Below are positions 46,951-57,180 of a stretch of 64,000 nt of DNA, one piece after another. The stretch spans positions 337,501-401,500 of the forward strand of contig JAKOGI010000417.1 of NCBI GenBank assembly GCA_029747015.1, written 5' to 3'. The position numbers and the translations under genes are program-made. The notes beneath the pieces were generated by a model. It was not told the DNA's origin, did no database searches, and was given only the letters and a program-made list of their open reading frames with translations. This stretch comes from Carnegiea gigantea (Eukaryota > Streptophyta > Magnoliopsida > Caryophyllales > Cactaceae). Positions within the stretch are counted from its first letter, which is position 1. Each line of letters begins with the position of its first letter.

Positions 46951-48199
46951 TGATATGGCTACTGCTACGACCATAGCGCATGGCTATTGTGATGTAGTAA
47001 AGATATCGTTCTCACAGGGACTAATTGTAATCTATTGAGTTTTATCCTTTAAAAGTGCTAAGCGAGCAATTTCAATTAAGGGTTTGAATGACACTATAAC
47101 TTATTTGAAGAATTCAATCAATTAAAAACATCTAGGGAATTGTTTCACCTTGTAAAGATGTGAATCAATGCAATATATCATGTACTTGAACTATTTTGAG
47201 GGATTGAAAGGGATACAATTACATATAGAGTTCGATCTTCTTTCGAAATAAACTGAATTGCCTAAACTAACAAGTCATTCTTTCAAATGTCCTTGTTTAG
47301 CCCAAGTTAAAGATCTTTGATCGCTAAAAGTCCTCTTAACAAGCGAATCTCTTTTAGGTATTGCTAAATCAAGTTCTATCGTGTCAATCAAATAGCAAGT
47401 TTCACCTTTCAGTCGTTCACTTGACTATTTAGAATTAGCGAATGATTTTGGCCAAAATCCAATCACATCAATTACACACATAAGATAGAATTCAATCAAT
47501 CTCAATCAAGAACAAGAACAACTAAATAAAGATGAAAGATTCTAACATCAATACTTGGCTAACAATCCCTAGATTAAGAAAACTACTCACACATATCCAA
47601 ATCAACAAAACTAGACAGAGTTTTGAGAGAAGAAAACTTAGCGCAATTGGAGATCCTTCAAGGGTTTCCCAACTTCGTAATGGCTCCAAAATAGCAAGCA
47701 CTTTTTTAACACTCACACTCAAAACTACTAAAAATCTAAACTAGACTTAGAAAATAGAAAAAGAATGAAAATTTAGAGAGAATAGTTCTCTTCTTTGTTG
47801 TGTGTTGTGCTTTCTGCTGCAAAAATGACCTTATTTATAGAGAAACACAATCAACCTCAGCCACACGATGAAGGAAAATGAACGGGCTAGTAGTTATGCC
47901 TGCACCATAGACCGTGGCCTTCACCATGGACAGTCCCTGGGTGGCACTGTCTCGATGATCTTTCATTCTTTCTTCCTGCTACGAGCATGGTGACTTGGGG
48001 GTGTCCATGGAGAGTCAAATTACACTCAATTATGGTCAACTTTGGAGTAAAATGGTCCAAAAACCTGCAAAACACAGAAAAGAACCATCTTCGAGCATAA
48101 AACCGAAAAAGGAGTATAAATTATAACATAAAGCACATAATTCTCCCTAAAAACGGCACAAAATGACATCAAAATAGTATGTATTTTAAGCACTTATCA
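46951..48199 (-). repeat. 5' LTR of element B2
   Basis: Plus-strand ends TGATATGGCT and GCACTTATCA; partner family of 12952-14184. Confidence 0.85.
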
Positions 48200-48830
48200 T
48201 CCAATCCAACCAAATACCTATCAATCCAACCAAATACCTAACCAAGGTTTGTGTCTCATCCTCTCTGAGATCACATTTGAGCAGCAGTTGCTCAAATTCC
48301 TTGGTGTACTCTTCCACACTCTTAGTACCTTGTTTGAGGTTGTGGAGTTTGAGATAACTATCTTACAAGCAATGGTCTAGCAAGAATTTGCCTTTCAGTT
48401 TCTCTTTCATCTTCCTCCAAGACTTGATCTTACCTTTCCTCTTCCTTACCCTCTTGGCTACCATGTTAGACCAACAGATTGAAGTATATTTTATAAGCTT
48501 CAATGCCACCAACTTGACCTTTTTCTCATCAAGGATCTATTTTTATTCAACCCTCTCCGCAGTTTGGAGCTAGTCTAAGAATAGATCAGGGTCAAGTTGT
48601 CCTTCAAATTCGAGTATATCAACCCAGAAATCATCCTTACTTTCTTCATTCCTCCTGCGGTGCTTTCTACTTCTGCCTCTAGAAGAAGCATCACTAGAAG
48701 AGGCAAAAGGGTTGTCTTCTCCTTTCTGTTTAGATGGTGCTGAATTGGTATCTTCATGCTTGCTGTTGCTACTTAATCTTCTCAAGCTTCTACTTCATTC
48801 CCTCATACACTTACCAAGTTGATCTTGGAG
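48200..48830 (-). pseudogene. Gag of element C (N-terminal and central part)
   Basis: Frame 48570-48785 carries a basic Arg/Ser-rich stretch (SSRGRSRKHRRRNEESKDD) and the start of the Retrotrans_gag domain (FEGQLDPDLFLD). Downstream, LKLHNLKQGTKSVEEYTKEF and CDLREDETQTLVRYL are readable near 48240-48360. The frame then runs into a 20-bp tandem duplication (48202-48240) and the LTR of B2. The C-terminal gag and zinc knuckle are gone. Confidence 0.8.
48202..48240. repeat. 20-bp tandem duplication at the edge of element B2
   Basis: CAATCCAACCAAATACCTA occurs twice, at 48202-48220 and 48222-48240, with period 20. Confidence 0.95.
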
Positions 48831-49010
48831 ATATTTGGCCCTTCCCTCAAGCACAACTTTCTCATGAGTGCTTGTTCAGCAATCTATTATGGAGTGAGGC
48901 TAGATAATAAGATGCAGGTTCTTTGTGGACTGGGACTGTGTTTGGGCTACTTGGGTTGTGTTTAGGTTATAGAATGGTCCTAGGAAAGTAGCCAAGGCTC
49001 CAATCCTAAT

Positions 49011-50134
49011 TGATGTACTTAGCCTTGCTTGTCTTTTAGACTAGATGCTCCCTAAAATGCAAACTCACACAAGCAGTCAAGGATAGAGTTGGAAATCACG
49101 TGATCAATCAAGTGATATAGAAACACCACACTTGAAGCTCACTTGGGCAGTCACTTTAGGTCTTCTTGGATACAGAAACACCACCAAGAAGAACTAAAAT
49201 GACCTAGTGTATCGCCACTTGAGCTGTCGACTCAAGATACAGCCACTAGGAATTCAGAAAACAAACTGAGATAAACTCAAGTTCAATTCAACATGTGATG
49301 GTCTTATTACAATACAAACGAAGAGAGGTTTATATATGACCTTCTCTCTAGCAAAGCCAATGACTATAAGTCAATAATAACAAGTACTAGACTAATCAAG
49401 TTGCTCTATGGGAGAACAAATAGCTTAGGGTGTTACAAGCTTATTTGAGCTGAAAACCAGTGTACTAATGATAACTCTATGGGTCATTCTGCTTAATCAA
49501 ATGAGGTGTCGAACTTCTTAGCAAATATGGACTGGTTTAAGCTCTTAAACCAACCCTTAAACTAGCTTAAAATGCAACTTGTAGCACACTTATTCAGGCT
49601 AATCATCATGCTGCCAGCAGGTGCAGCAAACTGGATAAAAGGCTATTTATGCTCGAGATTAGCTGGTTAATAGCATGTTGTGAGGGAGCTAATTACTAAA
49701 TTTTAGCAGCTCTTTTGGTAAATATTTAGGCACTCTTTCTTGACTAAATGCACGTGAGAGATGCATGCTAAGAAGTCTTCAAATTTCCGTCTAATACTGG
49801 ACTATGCTGGATTACAGTCCAGAATGCACTGTCTAGACTTTGCTTCTAGTTGCTTGACCTTTTGGGCATCAAAATAGCTGTAACTTGATTTATTGAACTA
49901 ATAACAAGCTGAATTAAAGATATGAGGGATTAGTGAACTCTCAGTTACTCATGATCAAGACTAATCACGGTCACAAACTTAGGCTAGAAATAGGCTGAGC
50001 TGGTAGAGATCAGGTCTGCTTGCTGGAGGTATTCCCTAACCAGTGTCATGGTGTTCTTGATTTTTTCTGCCCTTGGACATGTAATTTGAACTTCCCCCTA
50101 CTCATAGGAGTTCTTAGTGCCTTGGTTCCCATCA
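49011..50134 (-). repeat. 5' LTR of element C
   Basis: Starts TGATGTACTTAGCC, ends GGTTCCCATCA, then ATAAAT. A degenerate tRNA-iMet primer site (minus strand AGGATTGGAGCCTTGG) lies at 48990-49008. Confidence 0.9.
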
Positions 50135-50140
50135 ATAAAT

Positions 50141-51170
50141 AGTGCATGCTTAACACTAACAGGGCGCCAAAAAATCAAATTATGAAATCCAATCATACAT
50201 ACCTAGAACTCCTTGTTAAATACTGTGCTCTACTTGGGGGCTTCAATTCATGCAATTTCTCCTCTCTCTCTCTTTACCCTCAACAGTGAAAGGGTGATTT
50301 TGATTTTATGAGCAGAGAGAATGTGGGTAAGGAGTTACCACTAATTTTTGTTGAAGATGGTTGTAGTTGCAGTACAGACGTTAAATTTTTGTTGATATTG
50401 TTAGTGATGCTTTTGATCTCGAATATATGATGATGATATCACCCTTGTAACCCTCTATAGTGTTTGTTTCTTAGGTGTCAAACCTATCTTACAATATGAA
50501 AATCTAAGTCCTTTCAACTTTCATGCTCTTGATGAAATTATATTGTCCTTGTGAAGGCAAATCTATATGCAAAAACCTTTCACTACAAACATGTGTCAAA
50601 CATCTACAAGTTGGACCTTCTAATTGCATTAAGTTGTTCTGGGTATGCTGCTGGAATTTATATTGTTTTCTTTGAGTGTATTAAGGTCTACATTTCTAGC
50701 AAATGAAAAGAAAGGTTTTAGAATTGCTTGAGTTTTTACTACTACTATAACTATTGCATATGCTGGATTTTTTGTTTTCCAGAGAATGTTTGCTGCTTTG
50801 ATGTATTGCTTTGATAATGTAAAAGTGAGGTTTATACACATCCAAATGATAAATATTTAGTATGGATACTGGTCTGTTCAAATTATGTTTTGAGAAGCAT
50901 GAGAAATGAAAAATCCTTATCCAGTCAGTTGCTAGAGCTACTTTTACCACAAAATAGGCATCCTCTTGGGTTTCTTTTTCTATTTGTGCACTTTTAAATT
51001 CCAATAACCCTGAGGCTTGGGCATGATTTTTTAAGGGCTTGTACCAAAGAATTCATCTACTAGGTAGAAACCAAAGAAATTCTTTTCCAATGCATATGTG
51101 AATTGTAATTATCTTATATCATTTATTATTCTTACCTGTGTAAAGTCTCTTTTTGATGTTATATTTATAG
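50141..51170 (+). other. Host-like sequence right of element C
   Basis: Begins with the continuation of the tandem-duplication unit (to about 50300), including a short CT tract near 50262-50272. The rest is T-rich and intron-like. No coding exon was recognised. Confidence 0.45.
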
Positions 51171-51270
51171 GTTGAAGGTTTGAGTGAGATATCACAAATA
51201 AAGGTCTACCAAGCTCTTTTGGTGGACCCTAACTTAGCCAGAGCATTTCTTGGTTGCTCAATTGCTCGTT
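51171..51270 (+). CDS. Candidate internal exon of an unidentified host gene
   Basis: A 100-bp open segment is bounded by a good acceptor (T-rich tract, ATATTTATAG) and a consensus donor (GTGAGT at 51271). One frame gives VEGLSEISQIKVYQALLVDP then NLARAFLGCSIAR, which has the composition of a real globular protein (amphipathic helix pattern) rather than of a transposon. I do not recognise the family. It stands between intron-like, T-rich DNA on both sides. Another possible exon begins at 52207 after TCATCAG. Without further exons this could also be the remains of a broken gene: element C sits 1 kb upstream. Confidence 0.4.
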
Positions 51271-52513
51271 GTGAGTTGTGATTGAAAGTCAAATTCAACA
51301 ATGAGTTCTTGAAGTAGCTTGCAATTTTGGAATTTTAGAGACTATGATTACGCTGCTGCTGTTATTTTCACGTAGAACTTAGAATTTTTATGGGTAATTT
51401 GATTTGAAGTTGTAAATATGTATAGATTCTTGTAAACTTTTGAATTTTAACAATGCTCGGGAGTTTGAGGTAGAATTTTGCATTGGAATGGAAAAGTTTG
51501 AGAGGTAACCCAATGGTATGTCTCCCCTCTTTTTGATGGTATTGTTTTGGGGAATTCCATTGGCATTGGCTAGCAAAGGGCAACTTAGAGATGACATTTC
51601 GATCTTAACAAGATGTATTTTTCTTTGCTTCATTCATTTTCTCCAATGCAAACAAAGAAAAAAAAGTTTGGTGTCCTTCATATTTTGGCTCTAATCCAAA
51701 CAAGAGAAGAAAATAACTTTCCTCTTTTTTTTTTTTTTTTCCCTTTCAACTTTCTTTCCACCTCATTTTCTTAGGTCCAAAGAAGGCTTTAATGAAACAT
51801 CCTCTTTATTCAATTGTTGTTTATAGCTAAAAATTCATTTGCTAGATATTGTTTTCTCCAGTTTTCCAAAAATGATGAATTTGATTTCAAAAATATTATC
51901 TTTCAAGTATTTGCTTGAGATAGTAGTTCGGGCTATTTCAAGAACGGCATCTGCTCGTGTACAAATTAGTTATTTTCCTTTCTAATGTTTTACACTGAAG
52001 TGTTGTGTGATACTGCTTGCAAAATTCCTGTATTTATACCCCAAACTCCTGTGTGAGATTGTATGCAATACATTTAAAGCATAAGCAAGCAGCAACAACT
52101 CTGAAGTCTAAACAATGTGTAATAGAGAAAACCATCATTTTAGGCACCTTTTTAAAGGCTAACTTGCAAGACTTTTATGACAGAATTCTCTTTGTCAAAT
52201 CATCAGGATGAGCAACCAACCATGAGAGGAAGAATGCTTCAGATCACCAAAGAGCTTCCACAAGTTGTGAAATCTAACTGTTGGTTCCATTCTATATTTT
52301 CAATGGAAACTTCCCTTGTCTAGCATTTTTTTCCCCTCCTTCTATCTTGCACGTTACCAGAAAAAAAAATTCAACTACAAACTCCCATATGACAATACTT
52401 CTCTATAAAGTTAACTCATTTTTTTATTTTGAATAAATATTAGATTTAAGCAATGTGAAGACTAAACCTTAATTTTGAGAGTGTTAGGAAGGCAGTCGAA
52501 CAATTATTAGTAT
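51271..52513 (+). other. Intron-like or intergenic stretch
   Basis: T-rich; a T tract at 51726-51740. A possible exon at 52207-52300 (acceptor TCATCAG; reads DEQPTMRGRMLQITKELPQ) does not join in phase with 51171-51270 without a stop, so at least one exon would be missing between them. Confidence 0.35.
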
Positions 52514-52791
52514 TGTTCAAGAATGCTCTCAATTAAAAGCTTATGTTGATAATTGAAAACTCAGGAATAGGTTTATATTCTGACACGCTCCCTCGTGTGA
52601 ATTCCCTCTGGGCTTGAAGCGTGGCTGCTGTAAAAACTCCCTTATTTTACGCAATATATCAATATGGGACTGCTGAGATTCAAACTTGAGACCTTTCGAT
52701 CAAAAAGGCTTTGCCACCATGTTTAAGAACCATCTTAACCAAAAGTCTAATATGATGACTGAAGGCTTAGGAGTAGGTTTGTACTCTAACA
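52514..52791 (-). mobile_element. TRIM-1: complete 278-bp TRIM element
   Basis: Two terminal direct repeats of 72 bp each (52514-52585 and 52720-52791; both begin TGTTnAAGAA on the plus strand and end TCTGACA/TCTAACA) enclose 134 bp. On the minus strand a primer site TGGTGGCAAAGCC (52707-52719, cf. TGGTATCAGAGCC) abuts the right LTR and a purine tract CACGAGGGAGCG abuts the left. AGTAT flanks both ends (52509-52513, 52792-52796). It has no coding capacity, as is normal for TRIMs. Confidence 0.9.
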
Positions 52792-52949
52792 AGTATATAT
52801 TAAAATAGAAGAAAACACTCCTAATTTTTTTACATATGTCATTCTCAAAAAACTTTAAATTAATTATTATTATTTCTTTTAAAAAATACAATTTAGTGAC
52901 TCAAATTGATGCTATAATTAATATCATTTAAAAAATAAGGATAGAAGAT

Positions 52950-53277
52950 ATCTGCCTTTCTAATATTACGTTCATGTAATATTGCATTGGTCCCAGTGTC
53001 TCAAAAATATTATTTCTGTAATATATCTAATGATTATGAAAAAGAATATCATTTAAATTACAATATATTACGTTAGAGAGTACTGTCTTTCTAATATTAT
53101 ATTCATATAATATTATATTGACCATAATATCTCAAAAATATTATTTTTATAATACATATAATGGCTATAAAGAAGAATATCACTTAGACTTGCATTTCTA
53201 ATATTATGTTCATATAATGTTAAATAGGAGAGTATAGCCTCTTCAACATTATTTTCATGTAATACTATATTGGTCTA
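52950..53277. repeat. AT-rich tandem repeat, left of the copia element
   Basis: Units start at 52956, 53087 and 53241 (CTTTCTAATATTA or CTTCAACATTAT, then a CATGTAATATT or CATATAATATT, TCTCAAAAATATTATTT, AAAGAAGAATATCA-like blocks). Periods are 131 and 154 bp; the third unit is split by the copia element and continues at 60379. Each unit has an inverted repeat (TAATATTA ... TAATATTA). Confidence 0.8.
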
Positions 53278-53454
53278 TGTCGACCGAGCATAACGGTCAC
53301 ATTATTATGCTATTAATCGGGCTCAGGTTTAGGGTGTGACAACTACGGTGACTCTTGTAGCCACCGTCAGATCTAATTCAACAACTTGTGAGTGATTCTC
53401 GAACAACAAGATCTATGCTCCCGCATTACTAAGGTACGTCCTTATTTTCCAATA
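53278..53454 (+). repeat. 5' LTR of the copia element, internally deleted
   Basis: Only 177 bp against 373 bp at the 3' end. Both share TAACGGnCACATTATTATnCTATTAAT and everything from CGGGCTC to the end. The missing 196 bp lie between two AAT/ATTAAT-type sites, so a microhomology deletion is likely. The deletion took the promoter-containing part. Confidence 0.88.
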
Positions 53455-53455
53455 G

Positions 53456-53467
53456 TGGTATCAGAGC
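53456..53467 (+). other. Primer-binding site, tRNA-iMet type (copia)
   Basis: Exact TGGTATCAGAGC one base after the LTR. Confidence 0.95.
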
Positions 53468-53689
53468 TATGTTGCTCTGTTTTGACCCCAAATGAATCGA
53501 TTATGATTAACAGAAGCAATTAGTTCGTTTAATTTTTGTAAGCATGTTCTGTTTCGCTATTATGCTAATGAGTTTAGACGATAACACACTAAATTGTATG
53601 TCATGCTGGTTGTTATGTTATTAAAATTCCTATGCCTAGTCGCCCCAAGGAACCTTAAAATTTGATACCTTGACTGTTCACCGAATGGG

Positions 53690-54500
53690 CGTACAGTTAG
53701 ATGGCAAGCACGTTTGGGTACGATGTGTAATCACTATTCAGAACCCCAACCCTGAAATCTGACCCATATATGGCCCACTGCCTAAGCTTCCTAGTAAGCC
53801 GATACTTGACTCGACGTCACCACTAGGTGGCGGCTATGGTGAATGGTGCCAATGTCGGCAGGCCTTAGCGGTTAGGTCCTAGTGAAGCTCAGATCCCTTC
53901 CCCACCCACAGTCATAGCCGCAGATTTGGTGGGCCTTGGTGGCCACCACCGCCTCACAACCTAACAAATTTATAACTAAAACTAAATTAAAAAAGGGAGG
54001 AACACCGGACATACCCATCAAAGCCGCCTGTGGAGGGGTGGCGCGTGTAAAGCATGTATCGCTAAGAAAGGTGTTTGTTGATGGCCTTCTTCCTCCCCCG
54101 ACCTCCGAACCAATCGATCTACCTAAATCCGCTAGAAACGATGAAAACCACAATAAACAAACGAGCGTGTGCCCACATGCCACCACCTGAGTGATGCATT
54201 TGTGGCGTGGGTGCACCAACGGATTCGATTCTACCTGATCTATGCGGTGGTGGTGGTCGTTTTAGCCGAGATGTCTTGTTCAGGTGGCAGAGGTTGGTGG
54301 TTATCATCCTTTAGGTAGGGGTTTAGCCTCCTGGGTGACGGTGGCTGCCTGGAGTGACAAATGCCACGGATAGAAGGATAGGGAGGTGGCGTTGGGCTGA
54401 GACATAAGAGCTCTGAGGCTCCTTCTCCATTATCGGAGAACCTTAGGTCAGTGAGACTAAAGTCAGAGAGAGAAAAATATGAAGAAGATCAAGAATTGTT
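53690..54500 (+). other. GC-rich part of the copia leader
   Basis: A segment clearly richer in G and C than the surroundings, with GGTGG and CCACC runs. Both strands are open for 80-115 codons (53936-54190 plus, 53872-54219 minus), but neither translation looks like a protein; one frame is only a by-product of the other. It may be captured host sequence or a genuine part of the leader. Confidence 0.4.
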
Positions 54501-54585
54501 TCGGGATTTAGGGGTTCTGTATTAGGAGGGGTGAGTTTCCAATCTTTTAATGGCACGTAATTATTTTGGGCTAAGAATGCATATG

Positions 54586-55767
54586 TATGAATTTGTTTCA
54601 TAAATCTTAAAAAAATATATATATATTTTGTTATGTTGCATAATTGAGTAGTTATCTATGAATTCGTTTCATAAATTAGTAGCAATCACATAAATGTGTT
54701 TGATATAATTATTGCAACCGATATATGAGTATGTTTCATAAGTTATTTTTTTATGAATTTTGTTTCATACAATTTAAATTTAAAATATTATTTGAATTAG
54801 TTTCCTGCCATTATTTGGATTAGTATGGTATGCAATCATTTTATGAATTCGTTTCTTTAAATGTAAGTTTGCAATATCATGTGAATGTATTTTATATAAT
54901 GATTTGTGAGCAATATTTGAATTCATTTCATGTGTTTGTGCTATATTAAGAATATTTATATGAATTCGTTTCATATTATTTAATTTTGTAATATTATATA
55001 GATGTGTTCTATATGATTACTAGCGATTAACATAGGAAACATGTTTCATGCTATAAGTTATATTGTATAAATGTGTTTTATATGAAATATATGTCATTAA
55101 GCAAAATGTTATGATTCTGTTTTATAAATTCTGGTTACTATATAAATGTGTCTTACATAGTTATTTGCAACCGATAAATGAATACATTTTATAAATTATA
55201 TTACATAAATATGTTTTATATTATATTGTTTTTAAAAATGTTACGTGAATATGTTTCATGTCAATTATCACTTAGTGATATTATATAAATATGTTTTATA
55301 TAATTATATAATTTGCTAGTTGTTTTAGCACTTTTCCCTGGCCCAAATTAATGATTATGAATTTGTTTCATGCATCCTGCTAATTATGCAATTTAGCAGT
55401 ATTTTATGAATTCGTTTCATGAAATTTAAATTCATAAAATTATGAATGTGTTTTATAATTTACGAGTGATATTTGAATAAGTTTCATGTTAACTATAATT
55501 ATATAAATGTATTTTATATAATGTTCTCTGGGCTTTATTGATCTTCTTTTGTAAAATGCTATTATGCGAATATGTTTCGCAATATAAATACATTTTTTGA
55601 ATTTTATGATTGTTTTGTCATTGATAGAGTTCTAAATGACATATTCGTCTTATGTAACGATAACTTCATGTAAATTTGTTTTACATGATTAAAATGAGTA
55701 TCTTTGTGATATTTAAGAAGTTTTATTAGTTTAACGATAATGTTCTCCATAAATTTTGGTTTATGGA
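54586..55767 (+). repeat. Array of about 25-28 short hairpins in the copia leader
   Basis: A quasi-palindrome of the form TATGAA-TNNGT-TTCATA recurs about every 40 bp. Examples with stems of 6-8 pairs: 54586-54602, 54657-54673, 54958-54976, 54996-55014, 55066-55082, 55282-55302, 55501-55519, 55565-55581, 55667-55687, 55746-55767; 55402-55424 makes nine pairs with one G-T. Both arms change together: TATGAA/TTCATA, ATATAGA/TCTATAT, TGCGAA/TTCGCA, CATGTAAA/TTTACATG, TCCATAAA/TTTATGGA. The loop is nearly always T-N-N-G-T (TTTGT, TTCGT, TGTGT, TATGT). The array starts after the GC-rich part and ends just ahead of gag. There is no coding frame through it. Confidence 0.85.
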
Positions 55768-55899
55768 AAAATATAATAATTAATTATAGATGTTTATATG
55801 CGATGATTATGAACTTAGCGAAATTTCGATCATTCGACATGAATGATGGAATTTTTGATAATCTAATTATTTGAAAATATGCCTAATCCATCTTTTAAA

Positions 55900-56440
55900 A
55901 TATACACTTTCAGATATGGCAATTAAAATATAGTTGGTAATTTGTTTACTGATGAAAAGCTTGATAGCGCTAACTATGACATAAAGTGTCAGAAGCTTCC
56001 GTTTCTTCTAAACTAGCGTGAAGTGCTAGAACACTCTATAGAATCTAGGTCTCCTAGAATGGCAAAGATGGTACTGCTAATGAGCTGTATCGAGAAAACT
56101 TAAAAGCATACCAAAAATGGTTCAAGAATGGATCGATCAACATGCTATAATTTGTCGTATAGCACTAATGACGATCTAGTGACGGAATTGAAAGTTATCC
56201 CACTATTGAGTACACGTGGGATTAGCTTAACATCAAGTTCGTCCAGATTCATTTCCTCTTAAAATTTCGAACCTAAGTTGCTATTGCAAAAAAGGAAAAA
56301 GGCTAAGAAAATAAAGAGACGCATATAGCACATGTGAAGTGCTATAACTGTGGAAATATGGGACCCTATGCTCGAGATTGTCTTGAACCAATTAAGGTAC
56401 CTTCTTTCACAGTTACTCCTGGATAATATGTGTGCTCCCA
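55900..56440 (+). pseudogene. Gag of the copia element
   Basis: Through stops, the frame keeps blocks of the copia gag-polypeptide family (UBN2-like): LFTDEKLDSANYD near 55945, SRSPRMAKDGTANELY near 56055, KAYQKWF near 56110, and the knuckle C-Y-N-C-G-N-M-G-P-Y-A-R-D-C at 56338-56380, where the zinc-binding His is Pro. The likely start is near 55916. It would have formed the particle and bound RNA. Confidence 0.75.
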
Positions 56441-56454
56441 AGCATCAGTTGCCA

Positions 56455-57180
56455 ATTATGATCCTTGGTGGATTGTAGACAAGGGAGCAAACTCGAACAC
56501 AGTTAAGGAATGAGCTGATTTTGTGAACTTTTGTCACTACCGATGGGTTTACAAATTGTCGTTTTAGGTAACAACGATGAAGAAGATGTCCTTGAATTAA
56601 GTACACATCATATGAAACTCCGTGAAGGAACTACGTTTCTTCTTCAGGATGCTCTCTATGCACCTATGGTGCGATGTTCCTTTGTGTCTTTTGTTTATGA
56701 TATTAGTTTTCGTTTAATTTTCGTCTGGATGTTTCGTATATAATGGCAATTTGTTTGGCCATGCCACATTGAAAGGTGTTTTCAATGTTTTGGATTAAAC
56801 AAGACATCTTCCATCTTTTCCTCATTTTTAACTCTGTTTTAGACATACTCGACTTGACCTTGAGGGTCAAGATAGAGTTATAAAACTAACTAAATATAAT
56901 TTGTTAAGATCGACTCATTAGAGTTAAGTTGCCTAAGTGTGAGTCAAGTTTAGTTGGCAAAGTAACTATAAAGTTTTTTGATAAGGCTTCAAGGGCATCG
57001 AATCCCTTAGGGTTCATTCACTCCAGACATATACGGGTCCATGAATGTAAAAGCACATCATGGAGCCAATATATTATTCATGATATAGGCATGTGTACCT
57101 ATTATCTCAATGCTATTAAGTATTTGATGTGTTCACACACTATACAGTGGTAAGAGAGACTCAATTGAAACGAAATGTTT
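56455..57180 (+). pseudogene. Protease and integrase N-terminal part of the copia element
   Basis: WIVDKGANSNTV at 56469-56505 corresponds to the copia protease active site W-I-V-D-S-G-A; the Ser is changed to Lys. Frame 56531-56743 has LREGTTFLLQDALYAPMVRCSF (protease to pre-integrase link). Frame 56929-57153 has KCESSLVGKVTIKFF and KASRASNPLGFIHS, the end of the pre-integrase domain and the beginning of the integrase core. Immediately afterwards the sequence jumps to a stretch from the end of the integrase (ELFEPIEI, near 57180), so most of the integrase core is deleted. Confidence 0.7.

Larger units (their letters stand above)
44456..48199 (-). mobile_element. Element B2: second Athila-type element, truncated, in C
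   Basis: 5' LTR (46951-48199), tRNA-Asp primer site (46925-46943) and gag-protease (44470-46700) of the same family as B1. The element ends abruptly at about 44455 in element C sequence, without a 3' LTR and without a target duplication, so a deletion removed its 3' half together with part of C. Confidence 0.85.
26497..50134 (-). mobile_element. Element C: Ty3/gypsy retrotransposon carrying three nested insertions
   Basis: LTRs at 26497-27614 and 49011-50134 match closely; ATAAAT flanks both outer ends (26491-26496 and 50135-50140). Reading on the minus strand: gag (48200-48830), protease pieces (44375-44455, 37520-37552, 30290-30636), reverse transcriptase, RNase H and integrase (27640-30280). 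Removing D, E and B2 leaves about 6.2 kb, a normal size apart from a loss of the gag C-terminus at the B2 insertion. The pol region is one of the better preserved in the window, yet carries stops. Confidence 0.9.

Noticed and set aside
53872..54219. 115-codon minus-strand frame and 84-codon plus-strand frame in the GC-rich copia leader
   Set aside because: They overlap each other on opposite strands, have no domain and simply reflect high GC with few stop codons.
54586..55767. CRISPR-like or minisatellite interpretation of the repeated motif
   Set aside because: The copies are degenerate palindromes at irregular spacing inside a plant retrotransposon leader, with no identical repeats and no unique spacers of constant length.
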